Positions 1 to 7,168 of a stretch of DNA of 64,000 nt are shown here, one piece after another. Source of the DNA: Synergistaceae bacterium. GTDB taxonomy: Bacteria > Synergistota > Synergistia > Synergistales > Aminobacteriaceae. The notes under the pieces are model-generated. The model was not told where the DNA came from. It worked only from the letters and a program-made list of their open reading frames with translations, and ran no database searches. The position numbers and the translations under genes are program-made. The first letter of the stretch is position 1. Every line of letters begins with the position of its first letter. The stretch lies in the NCBI GenBank assembly GCA_018436725.1, contig JAHDKT010000081.1, positions 1-64,000 on the forward strand, given 5' to 3'.

Positions 1-138
1 CTGTCCGTCCCGACGGACGAGCACTACCTTCCGTTGGCGTACATCCTGGGTATGAAGGGGCCTGAACAGGGCATAGCGACGATCTACGAGGAAATACAGA
101 ACGGAAGCGTTTCGATGCGGAGCATAGAGATAGCGTAG
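1..138 (+). CDS. C-terminal end of a DODA-type extradiol aromatic-ring dioxygenase (partial)
   Basis: The first 45 codons are open and end in TAG at 136-138; the 5' part lies outside the window. The visible residues include HYLPLAYILG and GSVSMRSIEI, which match the end of class III (LigB/YgiD-like) extradiol dioxygenases of the DODA type. That family uses a non-haem metal centre to open catechol-like rings, although many members have unknown substrates. The metal ligands lie upstream, so activity cannot be judged here. The next gene on the same strand is separated by 559 bases with its own promoter and riboswitch, so the two are unlikely to share regulation. Confidence 0.72.
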   Translation: MSVPTDEHYLPLAYILGMKGPEQGIATIYEEIQNGSVSMRSIEIA

Positions 139-214
139 CCGTGGCGGCACGCGGTCGACGTGCTTTTCGGCTTCTCGACGTGGGACCTCGTGTTTCAATG
201 TCAAGAGGAGAAGA

Positions 215-243
215 TTGACTTTGGAGTGAATCTACCTTACACT
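215..243 (+). promoter_or_regulatory. sigma-70-type promoter of the riboswitch-ABC transporter operon
   Basis: TTGACT at 215-220 and TACACT at 238-243 are separated by exactly 17 bases. The predicted start near 250 falls just before the first conserved riboswitch bases, as expected for a riboswitch leader. Confidence 0.6.
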
Positions 244-255
244 GCATGCGATGTA

Positions 256-480
256 CTACCGGAAAGGTGTCGTTGTCTCCTCGGCTAGGAGCCTGGAGGC
301 AATGTAGATGGAATGGGGTGAAAATCCCCGCGCGGCCGGCACTGTAAGCGCGAGGCCATACCGAAGCGTCCGTTCGAGGGCGCGGGGACGAAAGTCCGTC
401 ACTGTGGGCAACCATGGGAAGGCAGGTATGGACGCAGAAGATTTATATCTTCGGGAGCGCGAGTCAGGAGACTTACACTT
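256..480 (+). promoter_or_regulatory. cobalamin (B12) riboswitch
   Basis: The leader contains the conserved cobalamin-riboswitch elements in order: GGTGTC near 265, TGGAATGGGGTGAAAATCCC near 310-329, GGCACTGTAAGCG near 338-350, a second CACTG followed by GGGAAGGC near 400-424, and the 3' B12 box AGTCAGGAGAC at 462-472. The class binds adenosylcobalamin or a related corrinoid and usually switches expression off when bound. A strong intrinsic terminator follows about 70 bases later, so control is probably by transcription attenuation. The regulated genes are a Nik/Dpp-type ABC importer, not known B12 synthesis genes. Confidence 0.93.
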
Positions 481-539
481 TTTCGCAAGGCGTTCGTTCC
501 ATGCGGAGGACGGACGATATATGCGCATAAAAACGGATG

Positions 540-582
540 CGCCGGTTTTCCTGTGTACGCACGGGAAAACCGGCGTTTTTTT
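540..582 (+). terminator. riboswitch-controlled intrinsic terminator
   Basis: A 12-bp perfect stem (CGCCGGTTTTCC at 540-551 with GGAAAACCGGCG at 564-575) is followed by a run of seven T. It lies between the B12 box and the first transporter gene and is the expected expression platform of the riboswitch. Confidence 0.9.
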
Positions 583-697
583 ATTCCAAGGCTCATGGCG
601 GAGTCGGTGCGCAAGAGAGGCTTGTCTCTTCCCGATGGAGGATGAAAGAGCGTAGAAGGTGCGGTATCGCACACGAATCTTTTGAGGAGGCGGAAAA

Positions 698-2260
698 ATG
701 AGGGGTATGAAAAAGGGTGTTGTCGCGGCGCTTGCGTGTTGCGCCTTGCTGTTCAGCGGCATGGCGTCGGCGAAAATAAAGGAGGAGATCGTGATCTCCG
801 GGGGCGACAACGCGCTTGCCGGAAAATTCGATCCCACTATGGGGTACGGCGTGTGGAGCTTCGATATTTTTCATTGCCATCTGCTGAAGGTGGGCAAGGA
901 GAACATGCTGGAAAAAGATTTGGCCGTCGCCGAAAGAATCAGCCCCGACGGCTTGACGTACACCTACGAGATTCGCAAAGACGCCAAGTTCGCCGACGGC
1001 CGTCCGCTTACCGCCCGGGACGTGGCGTTCACCTTCGAGAAGACGAAATCGCAGGTTTCGGCCGCCGATCTGACCATGCTCGAGAGTGTGAAGGTTCTCG
1101 ACGACTACACCGTGGAATTCACGCTCTCCAAACCTTGGTCGCTCTTTCCGCATATCGCGACCTATATCGGCATCGTCCCCGAACACGCCTACGTCGAGAA
1201 TTACGGCGACAAGCCTCTTTGCTCCGGCGCGTGGCGTATCGTCGATTTCCAGAAAGGCCAGCAGTTGATCCTTGAGCCCAATCCTTACTATTACGGTCCG
1301 AAGTCGCCGTTTAAACGAGTTTCCATTCTCAAGCTGGACCCCGATACGGCTTTGGCCGCGGCGCAGTCGGGCCAGTTGGACTTCGTGTCAGTCGAGTCGG
1401 AGTTCGCCATGCACGAGGTCGAAGGCATGACGGTGCTCGCTCTCGACGTGCTCAACGCGCTGGCGGTCAACCTTCCCGTCATTCCCGAGACGACGGGCCC
1501 CGACGGCAAAACGGTCGGCAACAACGTAACCTGCGACATCGCCGTTCGCAAAGCGTTGAACATCGGCATCAACCGCGCGTTGCTCGTCGAGCAGGCCCTG
1601 AACGGCGCGGGCAAGCCCTCCTATACGATCGGCGACGATGTGCTTCCTTGGACATCCAGAGCGACGTTCGAGGATAATCGAGTCGAGGAAGCGAAGAAAC
1701 TCCTCGAGGACGCCGGTTGGAAGGATGACGACGGCGACGGCGTCCGCGAGAAGAACGGCGTGAAGGCCCGATTCGTGGTTACGGGGCGCAGCAACGACAT
1801 GGCCCGCTACAACACCGTGGTCGCACTGTCTCAAAATGCGAAGGCCCTGGGCATCGACATCGTCGTAAAATCCGCTCCCTGGTCCGAAGCCCGTCACGCC
1901 CGCGCCGTGCCCACCTGCTGGAGCATCGGATATCCCAGCCCGTCGGATTTCTATCTGTACTATCACTCCTCGCAGATCAACAGGGGCGCCATCGGCAACC
2001 CCCCTTCCTATTCCAACAAGCGCGTCGACGAATCGATCGACAACGCTCTGAGGGCGACGGACCTCGCCGAAGCCAACGCGTATTGGCAGGAAGCCGAGAA
2101 GCTCGCTCGGGAGGACGTTCCGTTTCTCTATATCTCCCGCACCAGAAACGTCTATTTTGTCCGCGACGGCCTGCGGATTCCCGATCTGGGCAAGGTTCCG
2201 GGCAGAAATCAGAACGGCGCGGGGCTTGAGAACATGAACGAGTGGTACTGGGCCGAATAA
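698..2260 (+). CDS. family-5 extracellular solute-binding protein of a B12-regulated ABC importer
   Basis: A 520-residue SBP_bac_5 protein with a signal peptide (basic start, hydrophobic run, cleavage probably after ASA near residue 25; no clear lipobox). The start follows GAGGAGG at a good distance; ATG at 707 is an alternative. The family binds peptides, nickel or cobalt chelates, haem or sugars and delivers them to DppBC/NikBC-type permeases. The body shows typical features: the region around GLTYTYEIRKDAKFADGRPL near 85-105 and a closing segment with ISRTRNVYF. It heads a complete ABC operon behind a cobalamin riboswitch, so a cobalt, nickel or corrinoid-related substrate is a reasonable inference; a peptide substrate cannot be excluded from sequence. 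Confidence 0.88.
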   Translation: MRGMKKGVVAALACCALLFSGMASAKIKEEIVISGGDNALAGKFDPTMGYGVWSFDIFHCHLLKVGKENMLEKDLAVAERISPDGLTYTYEIRKDAKFADGRPLTARDVAFTFEKTKSQVSAADLTMLESVKVLDDYTVEFTLSKPWSLFPHIATYIGIVPEHAYVENYGDKPLCSGAWRIVDFQKGQQLILEPNPYYYGPKSPFKRVSILKLDPDTALAAAQSGQLDFVSVESEFAMHEVEGMTVLALDVLNALAVNLPVIPETTGPDGKTVGNNVTCDIAVRKALNIGINRALLVEQALNGAGKPSYTIGDDVLPWTSRATFEDNRVEEAKKLLEDAGWKDDDGDGVREKNGVKARFVVTGRSNDMARYNTVVALSQNAKALGIDIVVKSAPWSEARHARAVPTCWSIGYPSPSDFYLYYHSSQINRGAIGNPPSYSNKRVDESIDNALRATDLAEANAYWQEAEKLAREDVPFLYISRTRNVYFVRDGLRIPDLGKVPGRNQNGAGLENMNEWYWAE

Positions 2261-2335
2261 ACGAAAAGAGATCGTCGGTCGGCGCGTCTTCCCCGGCCGG
2301 CGATCTCCGCAGCGGAATCGAAAGGGGAACACTCT

Positions 2336-3325
2336 GTGAAGAAGCGTCTTCTGAAATACTTTGCGGGCTCGATGGCGCGGATGCTGCTCTTGCTTCTGTC
2401 CGCCTCCATGCTGAGTTTTTTCCTGATCACCGCCTCGCCCATGAACGCAGTCGACGCTTTTTTGAACGAGGTCAACGTTTCGGAGGAGCAAAGAGCGCGC
2501 ATCGAAGCCGAATGGGATCTGAACAGACCTCCCGTCGAGCGGTATGTCCTCTGGGCCGGGAAGGTTCTGCAAGGCGATCTGGGGCGGTCCATCACCTATA
2601 GCCGCCCCGTGTCGCAGGTGCTGAACGAGCGGTTCAAGGCTTCGCTGCTGCTGATGGGCACGGCCTGGGTTCTTTCCGGCGTGCTGGGGCTGGCGCTTGG
2701 AATCCTGGGGGCCGTGTACAAAAACAGCCTGCTCGACAGGATCATCAGGACGTTCAGCCTCGTGCTGGCGTCGACGCCGACCTTCTGGGTCGGGCTCGTC
2801 ATGCTGGTTCTTTTCGCTGTGGAACTGCGATGGTTCCCTCTGGGACTGGCGATCCCCATAGGCCGCGTCGCCTCCGAAGCGACGCTGACGGAGCGGCTGC
2901 ATCATTTGGCGCTTCCGGCGTTGACTCTGAGCATCGCCGGCGTGGCGAACATCGCGCTGCATACGCGGCAGAAACTCGTGGACGTGATGGAGAGCGAATA
3001 CGTGCTCTTCGCCCGCGCCCGCGGTGAAAAACTCGGACAGATCGTGATGCGTCACGGGCTGCGCAACATCGCGTTGCCCGCGGTGACGCTTCAGTGCGCC
3101 TCCGTGAGCGAACTCTTCGGCGGATCGGTGCTGGCGGAGCGCGTCTTCTCCTATCCGGGCCTGGGCAACACCGCCGTCGAGGCGGGGCTTCACGCCGACG
3201 CGCCGCTGCTGATGGGCATCGCGATGTTCAGCGTTCTCTTCGTCTTCGCGGGGAATCTGGCGGCGAACGTCATCTACGGCATCGTCGATCCCAAGATCAA
3301 AGAGGGGGGCGACAACTATGCCTGA
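2336..3325 (+). CDS. ABC importer permease, DppB/NikB type
   Basis: A 329-residue inner-membrane permease of the binding-protein-dependent transport family. The GTG start at 2336 follows AAAGGGG. About six hydrophobic segments are visible, and the EAA-like cytoplasmic loop lies near residues 220-240 (YVLFARARGEKLGQIVMRHG), where NikB and DppB contact the ATPases. It forms the channel with the next gene, which it overlaps by 8 bp, a sign of translational coupling. The 75-base gap behind the binding-protein gene has no clear terminator. It belongs to the riboswitch-controlled operon. Confidence 0.9.
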   Translation: MKKRLLKYFAGSMARMLLLLLSASMLSFFLITASPMNAVDAFLNEVNVSEEQRARIEAEWDLNRPPVERYVLWAGKVLQGDLGRSITYSRPVSQVLNERFKASLLLMGTAWVLSGVLGLALGILGAVYKNSLLDRIIRTFSLVLASTPTFWVGLVMLVLFAVELRWFPLGLAIPIGRVASEATLTERLHHLALPALTLSIAGVANIALHTRQKLVDVMESEYVLFARARGEKLGQIVMRHGLRNIALPAVTLQCASVSELFGGSVLAERVFSYPGLGNTAVEAGLHADAPLLMGIAMFSVLFVFAGNLAANVIYGIVDPKIKEGGDNYA

Positions 3326-4172
3326 AGTCGTTCACGCGGGACTTTCCCGACCTTGGCTGAATCGACGCCGCAGAATTCTGCTGGTGATCGGATTGGGATC
3401 GCTGCTTCTCGCGGGCATTTTCATCGGAGGCATGCTGCTCGACCCCGAACTGTACGGTCCGAACTATTCGGCGAGGCGTATGGCGCCGTGCCCGGACCAT
3501 CTCTTCGGTACCGACTATCTCGGACGCGACATGTTCCGGCGCTCTATCGCCGGCCTGTCTCTGAGCATCCGTATCGGCCTTTTGTCCGCGGCCATAAGCT
3601 CGTTGATCGCGCTGATCCTGGGCAGCATGTCGGCAATCTTCGGCGGCAAGGTGGATTCCGTGGTCAACTATCTGGTGGACCTGTGCATGGGCGTGCCCCA
3701 TCTGATCCTGCTCATTCTCATCTCCATAGCGATGGGCGGCGGAGCGCGGGGCGTCGTTACCGGCGTCGCGGTGACGCACTGGCCGAACCTGACGCGGCTG
3801 ATCCGCGCCGAAGTGATGCAGATACGCTCGGCGCACTACGTGCAATTGTCGCGCAAAATGGGAAAAAGTTCTCTCTACATCGCGGTGCGGCACATCGTTC
3901 CCCATGTCTTTCCGCAGTACGCGGTGGGCTTGATTCTGCTGTTTCCTCACGCGATTCTGCACGAGGCGGGCATCACCTTCCTCGGGTACGGTCTGCCTCT
4001 GGACACGCCGGCCATGGGCATCATATTGTCGGAGTCGATGAAATATCTGGCCGCCGGCATGTGGTGGCTCTCCTTCTTCCCCGGAGCGGCCCTGGTGCTG
4101 ACGACGCAGCTCTTCGATCTGGTCGGAGACTACCTCAAAATACTGATCGACCCGCACAGCGCGCGCGAATAG
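3318..4172 (+). CDS. ABC importer permease, DppC/NikC type
   Basis: A 284-residue second permease subunit. The N-terminal membrane segment is followed by the family motif HLFGTDYLGRDMFRR (about residues 60-75), characteristic of DppC/NikC/OppC. The EAA loop lies near residues 165-195 (AHYVQLSRKMGKSSLYIAVR). Five to six membrane segments are visible. The start overlaps the end of the DppB-type gene by 8 bp. The length is close to NikC and DppC. Its role is to form the other half of the transmembrane channel of the B12-controlled importer. Confidence 0.9.
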   Translation: MPEVVHAGLSRPWLNRRRRILLVIGLGSLLLAGIFIGGMLLDPELYGPNYSARRMAPCPDHLFGTDYLGRDMFRRSIAGLSLSIRIGLLSAAISSLIALILGSMSAIFGGKVDSVVNYLVDLCMGVPHLILLILISIAMGGGARGVVTGVAVTHWPNLTRLIRAEVMQIRSAHYVQLSRKMGKSSLYIAVRHIVPHVFPQYAVGLILLFPHAILHEAGITFLGYGLPLDTPAMGIILSESMKYLAAGMWWLSFFPGAALVLTTQLFDLVGDYLKILIDPHSARE

Positions 4173-4185
4173 GAGGAAACGTACG

Positions 4186-5061
4186 ATGAACGACGAAAAA
4201 GAAGCGCTTCTCGACGTGCGCAATCTGCGGGTGAGCTTCGAAAGCTACGACGCGAGGCTTGAGAAAGTCGCTTTCACAGCCATCTCCGACCTCGGCGTCA
4301 TGGTGAATCGCGGTGAAATTCTGGCGGTCGTCGGTTCGAGCGGTTCGGGAAAGAGCCTGCTCGCGCACGCGGTGATGGGCATTCTGCCCGAGAACGCGCG
4401 GACGGGCGGCGAGATGTATTATCGGGGGAAGCCTCTGACGGTACGGGAACAAGCACGGCTGCGCGGACGGGAAATCGCCTTCATCCCGCAATCCGTAGCC
4501 TTTCTCGATCCGTTGATGCGCGTCGGCGAGCAGGTTCGCGGCGTGCCCGGCGACAGTCTGCGGACGAAACAGCGAGAGGCCTTCGCGCACTTCGATCTGA
4601 AAAACGAGACGGAAAAACTCTACCCCTTCCAGCTCTCCGGCGGTATGGCGCGGCGCGTGCTGCTGTCGACGGCCTATGTCGTCGACGCGGAACTGATCAT
4701 CGCCGACGAACCGACGCCCGGTCTCGACCTGGAGCTTGCCCTGGAAGCGCTGAAAGACTTCCGAGCCATGGCGGACCGCGGCAAGGGAGTGATCCTCATC
4801 ACGCACGACATCGATCTCGCTCTTCACGTAGCGGATACGATCTCGATTTTTTACGACGGGCGCGTCGTGGAGACGGCCGATACGGATGCGTTCGGCGGCG
4901 ACGGTTCGGGGCTGAGGCACCCCTACAGCCGTGCTCTGTTCGGAGCGTTGCCGCAGAATGGATTCCGTCTTGATCGCTGCCCTGAATGCGATGGAAGCAG
5001 CGCGACATGGATTGTGGATGAGAAAGCGATGAGGTGCTGTTGTGGCGATGCTCGAGGTTGA
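4186..5061 (+). CDS. ABC importer ATPase, DppD/NikD type, with a cysteine-rich tail
   Basis: A 291-residue nucleotide-binding subunit with Walker A GSSGSGKS near residue 50, signature LSGGMARR near 145-155, and Walker B LIIADEPT near 167. It drives import through the adjoining permeases. AGGAGG precedes the ATG. The C-terminal end keeps the HPYSRALFGALP element of Opp/Dpp ATPases and then has an unusual short tail with CPEC and CCC. Related ATPases often carry cysteines here, and some bind an iron-sulfur cluster, but this arrangement is compact and may be a metal-binding element (inference). It overlaps the next gene by 20 bp. Confidence 0.88.
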   Translation: MNDEKEALLDVRNLRVSFESYDARLEKVAFTAISDLGVMVNRGEILAVVGSSGSGKSLLAHAVMGILPENARTGGEMYYRGKPLTVREQARLRGREIAFIPQSVAFLDPLMRVGEQVRGVPGDSLRTKQREAFAHFDLKNETEKLYPFQLSGGMARRVLLSTAYVVDAELIIADEPTPGLDLELALEALKDFRAMADRGKGVILITHDIDLALHVADTISIFYDGRVVETADTDAFGGDGSGLRHPYSRALFGALPQNGFRLDRCPECDGSSATWIVDEKAMRCCCGDARG

Positions 5062-5677
5062 TAATATCGGCTTTCGTTACGGCGACGGCCCGTGGATCCT
5101 GAAAAACGTGAGCTTTTCCGTCGAAGAGGGCGAACGGATCGCTCTCCTCGGCCCCAGCGGCTACGGGAAGAGCACTCTGGCGAAAGTCATCGCCGGTTAT
5201 GTGGAGCCCGCCGAAGGGAAAGTGCTTTGGAACGGGAAACTTCTGCCGAGAAAGGGGTACTGTCCCGTGCAGCTGATTTATCAACACCCGGAACAGGCCC
5301 TCGATCCACGATGGAAAATGGAAAAGTCGCTTTTCGAGGCAGGCCCTTTGGACGCCGAAGTGGTGAAGGCGATGGGTATCAGGCCGATGTGGTTCGATCG
5401 ATGGCCCGTCGAACTTTCCGGCGGGGAGCTGCAGCGGTTCTGCGTCGCCCGCGCGATGCGCCGCGAGACGCGCCTGCTTATCGCGGACGAGATGACCACG
5501 ATGCTCGACGCGCTGAACCAAGCGCATATCTGGAATGTCGTCCTCGGGTACGCCGAGCGCCATCGCATGGCCCTGATCGCCATTACGCACAACAAAGCCC
5601 TGGCGGAGCGCGTAGCGGAGCGCATCGTCAACGTGCCCGAGCTGAACCGCGTAAAAGTCGACCGTTCCGACCTTTAG
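5042..5677 (+). CDS. ABC importer ATPase, DppF/NikE type, short form
   Basis: A 211-residue nucleotide-binding subunit. The start is GTG at 5042 or ATG at 5048. Walker A is GPSGYGKST near residues 37-45, the signature is LSGGELQRF near 126-134, and Walker B is LLIADEMT near 148-155. The usual catalytic glutamate position reads E. It lacks the C-terminal oligopeptide-type extension seen in OppF and DppF, resembling NikE-like metal-transport ATPases in that respect. It completes a five-gene importer with binding protein, two permeases and two ATPases. It ends convergently with the GntR regulator 25 bases away. Confidence 0.85.
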   Translation: MAMLEVDNIGFRYGDGPWILKNVSFSVEEGERIALLGPSGYGKSTLAKVIAGYVEPAEGKVLWNGKLLPRKGYCPVQLIYQHPEQALDPRWKMEKSLFEAGPLDAEVVKAMGIRPMWFDRWPVELSGGELQRFCVARAMRRETRLLIADEMTTMLDALNQAHIWNVVLGYAERHRMALIAITHNKALAERVAERIVNVPELNRVKVDRSDL

Positions 5678-5702
5678 CGGCAGGCCCCCTCCCGAAATGC
5701 GG

Positions 5703-6332
5703 TCAACGGAACTCGATGCTGCTTCGGATATCCTCCCGCAACTTCTCGACGGCGGTCGTTTTTTCCCTCTTCCGAAGCGCATCGATGATCGGAAGGTGAT
5801 TGTCCATGTATCGGGAGTAGAAATTCCGATCCCAGGTGCGCCGGAAAAACTGGGAAAAGATGATTTTTTGCCGGTTGATGGCGTTTCGCAGCACCTCGAC
5901 GTAGTAGCTGTTGTAAAGCGCCTTCGCTACCGTGACGTGGAAGTTCAGGTTATGATGCCAGAAAGTGATCGGCTGTTCTCTGTCCGGATCTTCGAGGTAG
6001 CCGCGATGCGCCTCCTCGATCCGTTCGACGGCGTCGGGGGAAAGTCGGTCCCAGTATTCCGAGAGGCAGTAGGGCTCGAGGTGCATCCTCAGCTCGATGA
6101 TCCCGACATAATACTCCCTGTCGTAGTGCACCATCTGATACCCCACGCGGGCCATCCCCTTGAGGATTCCCTCGTTGCACAGCTCGACCAGGGCATCCCT
6201 CACCGGCGATTTGCTGACTTGGTATTTTTCGACGAGATCCTTCTCCCGGAAAACGGTGTCTTCGTGCAAATCCCCCGAGATGATCTCGTTGATTATTTGA
6301 TTGTAGACATACTCTCGCAAACGCGCCGTCAT
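5703..6332 (-). CDS. GntR-family transcriptional regulator, FadR (FCD) subfamily
   Basis: About 209 residues. The N-terminal winged helix-turn-helix contains FREKDLVEKYQVSKSPVRDA, the GntR DNA-recognition signature. The C-terminal all-helical part has the FCD ligand-domain pattern, with histidines in HHNLNFHVTVAK and a later DNHLPIIDAL that would form the metal/ligand site. These regulators sense organic acids or amino acids. The ATG at 6332 has GAGG 5 bases upstream; ATG at 6350 is in frame but has no ribosome-binding site and lies only about 14 bases from the predicted transcript start. The gene sits convergent with the ABC operon and could control it or the leftward DUF3100 operon. Confidence 0.88.
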   Translation of the reverse strand: MTARLREYVYNQIINEIISGDLHEDTVFREKDLVEKYQVSKSPVRDALVELCNEGILKGMARVGYQMVHYDREYYVGIIELRMHLEPYCLSEYWDRLSPDAVERIEEAHRGYLEDPDREQPITFWHHNLNFHVTVAKALYNSYYVEVLRNAINRQKIIFSQFFRRTWDRNFYSRYMDNHLPIIDALRKREKTTAVEKLREDIRSSIEFR

Positions 6333-6350
6333 GGCTGCCTCGACTTTCAT

Positions 6351-6380
6351 TTGAAATGCTATTTATAGGTATTATACACT
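6351..6380 (+). promoter_or_regulatory. possible divergent promoter facing a terminator
   Basis: TTGAAA at 6351-6356 and TACACT at 6375-6380 are 18 bases apart on the plus strand. No plus-strand gene lies between here and the plus-strand terminator ending near 6541. Confidence 0.3.
6371..6376 (-). promoter_or_regulatory. minus-10 box of the GntR gene
   Basis: The minus strand reads TATAAT at 6376-6371; the -35 region is weak. The box overlaps GTATTATAC, a short palindrome of the kind bound by GntR proteins, which suggests autoregulation (inference). A plus-strand promoter overlaps it. Confidence 0.4.
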
Positions 6381-6386
6381 ACCGTC

Positions 6387-6541
6387 CGCGACGGATTGAG
6401 AGAAAACGGTTCAGGCGTCTCCGCGGACCTTGAGAGGCGCGACGCGCGGCCGCGCCGGAATGCGGAGAAGCTCGCCGAACGCCCCTTGCTCCATGCGGAA
6501 GCGCACCTTCGAAACGGCGAAGGTGCGCTTCTCCTTTTTTC
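6387..6541 (+). ncRNA. candidate small RNA of about 150 nt
   Basis: A plus-strand promoter candidate at 6351-6380 and a textbook intrinsic terminator at 6498-6541 bracket about 150 bases with no convincing ORF. The G+C-rich interior contains several self-complementary pieces. The call rests only on promoter plus terminator; no known RNA family was recognised. Confidence 0.25.
6498..6541 (+). terminator. intrinsic terminator, plus-strand orientation
   Basis: A 14-bp perfect stem (GAAGCGCACCTTCG at 6498-6511 with CGAAGGTGCGCTTC at 6518-6531) is followed by TCCTTTTTTCC on the plus strand. The minus strand has no T run after the stem, although the hairpin could still end the leftward operon whose last gene stops at 6584. 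Confidence 0.7.
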
Positions 6542-6583
6542 CTCGGGCGAACCGCCGGAGAGGTTCCGGCTGCTTGCGGGGGG

Positions 6584-7075
6584 TTATTTTTCTTTCGAGA
6601 AGCGTATTTTACAGACCGGACACTTCTGCGCGATGGTGTCGCCGAGTTCGAACCCGTACCCCATCGTCCGCGCGATCGCGCGGTCTCCGTCCATCGCCAT
6701 GTCGCAGAGCAACTCCATCGTCTCCTGATCGACGCCGAGTTTCTTCCACCCCTCCACGAGGGCGCAGTAGTTGAACTCTACCTTCAGGTCGTTTTGCTCT
6801 TCGTTCTTGATGTCGATGGCGAACACCGACGAAGTGACCGGATTCATGAAACCGGCCCTGAACTGACGGACGTCGTCGGGATTTTCCAACTGCTCTTTGA
6901 CCATGCCCCCCTGTATTTCTCCCATCCTCGTTATCGCGGCGCGGATGATCTCCTCCGCGTCGTACCCGACCTTCTTTCCCTCCAGGTAAATCAGCCCCAT
7001 CCACATGGCGCGGTGTTCCACGGCGCCCCTCACGCGATCCCTCAATTCCTCGGCTGTGTACATTTTTTCAGACAT
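6584..7075 (-). CDS. L-2-amino-thiazoline-4-carboxylic acid hydrolase-like protein
   Basis: A soluble 163-residue protein without a signal peptide. Its C-terminal third (CDMAMDGDRAIAR, then FELGDTIAQKCPVCKIRF) resembles the conserved end of the ATC-hydrolase-like family (a Pfam family named after the Pseudomonas enzyme that opens a thiazoline ring on the route to cysteine). Most members have no tested function, so the reaction should not be assumed. AGGGAGAAG precedes the ATG. It is the second gene of a leftward pair, 93 bases after the DUF3100-like membrane protein, and may act on what that protein transports (inference). Confidence 0.5.
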   Translation of the reverse strand: MSEKMYTAEELRDRVRGAVEHRAMWMGLIYLEGKKVGYDAEEIIRAAITRMGEIQGGMVKEQLENPDDVRQFRAGFMNPVTSSVFAIDIKNEEQNDLKVEFNYCALVEGWKKLGVDQETMELLCDMAMDGDRAIARTMGYGFELGDTIAQKCPVCKIRFSKEK

Positions 7076-7168
7076 CTTTTTTCTTCTCCCTTCATCGGCC
7101 GCCGCAGGGGCGGAGTAATCGTTTTTCGAGAATCCCGTACAGTCTTCGATTCCGTTTCTCCCGACGTA

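Noticed and set aside
256..837. Long leftward reading over the riboswitch and the start of the first transporter gene.
   Set aside because: It crosses the riboswitch, its terminator and the transporter start, and has no ribosome-binding site or family resemblance.
1388..3193. Leftward reading of 601 codons over the first transporter genes.
   Set aside because: It is antisense to the binding-protein and permease genes and rich in Arg, His and Gln as expected for shadow frames of G+C-rich DNA.
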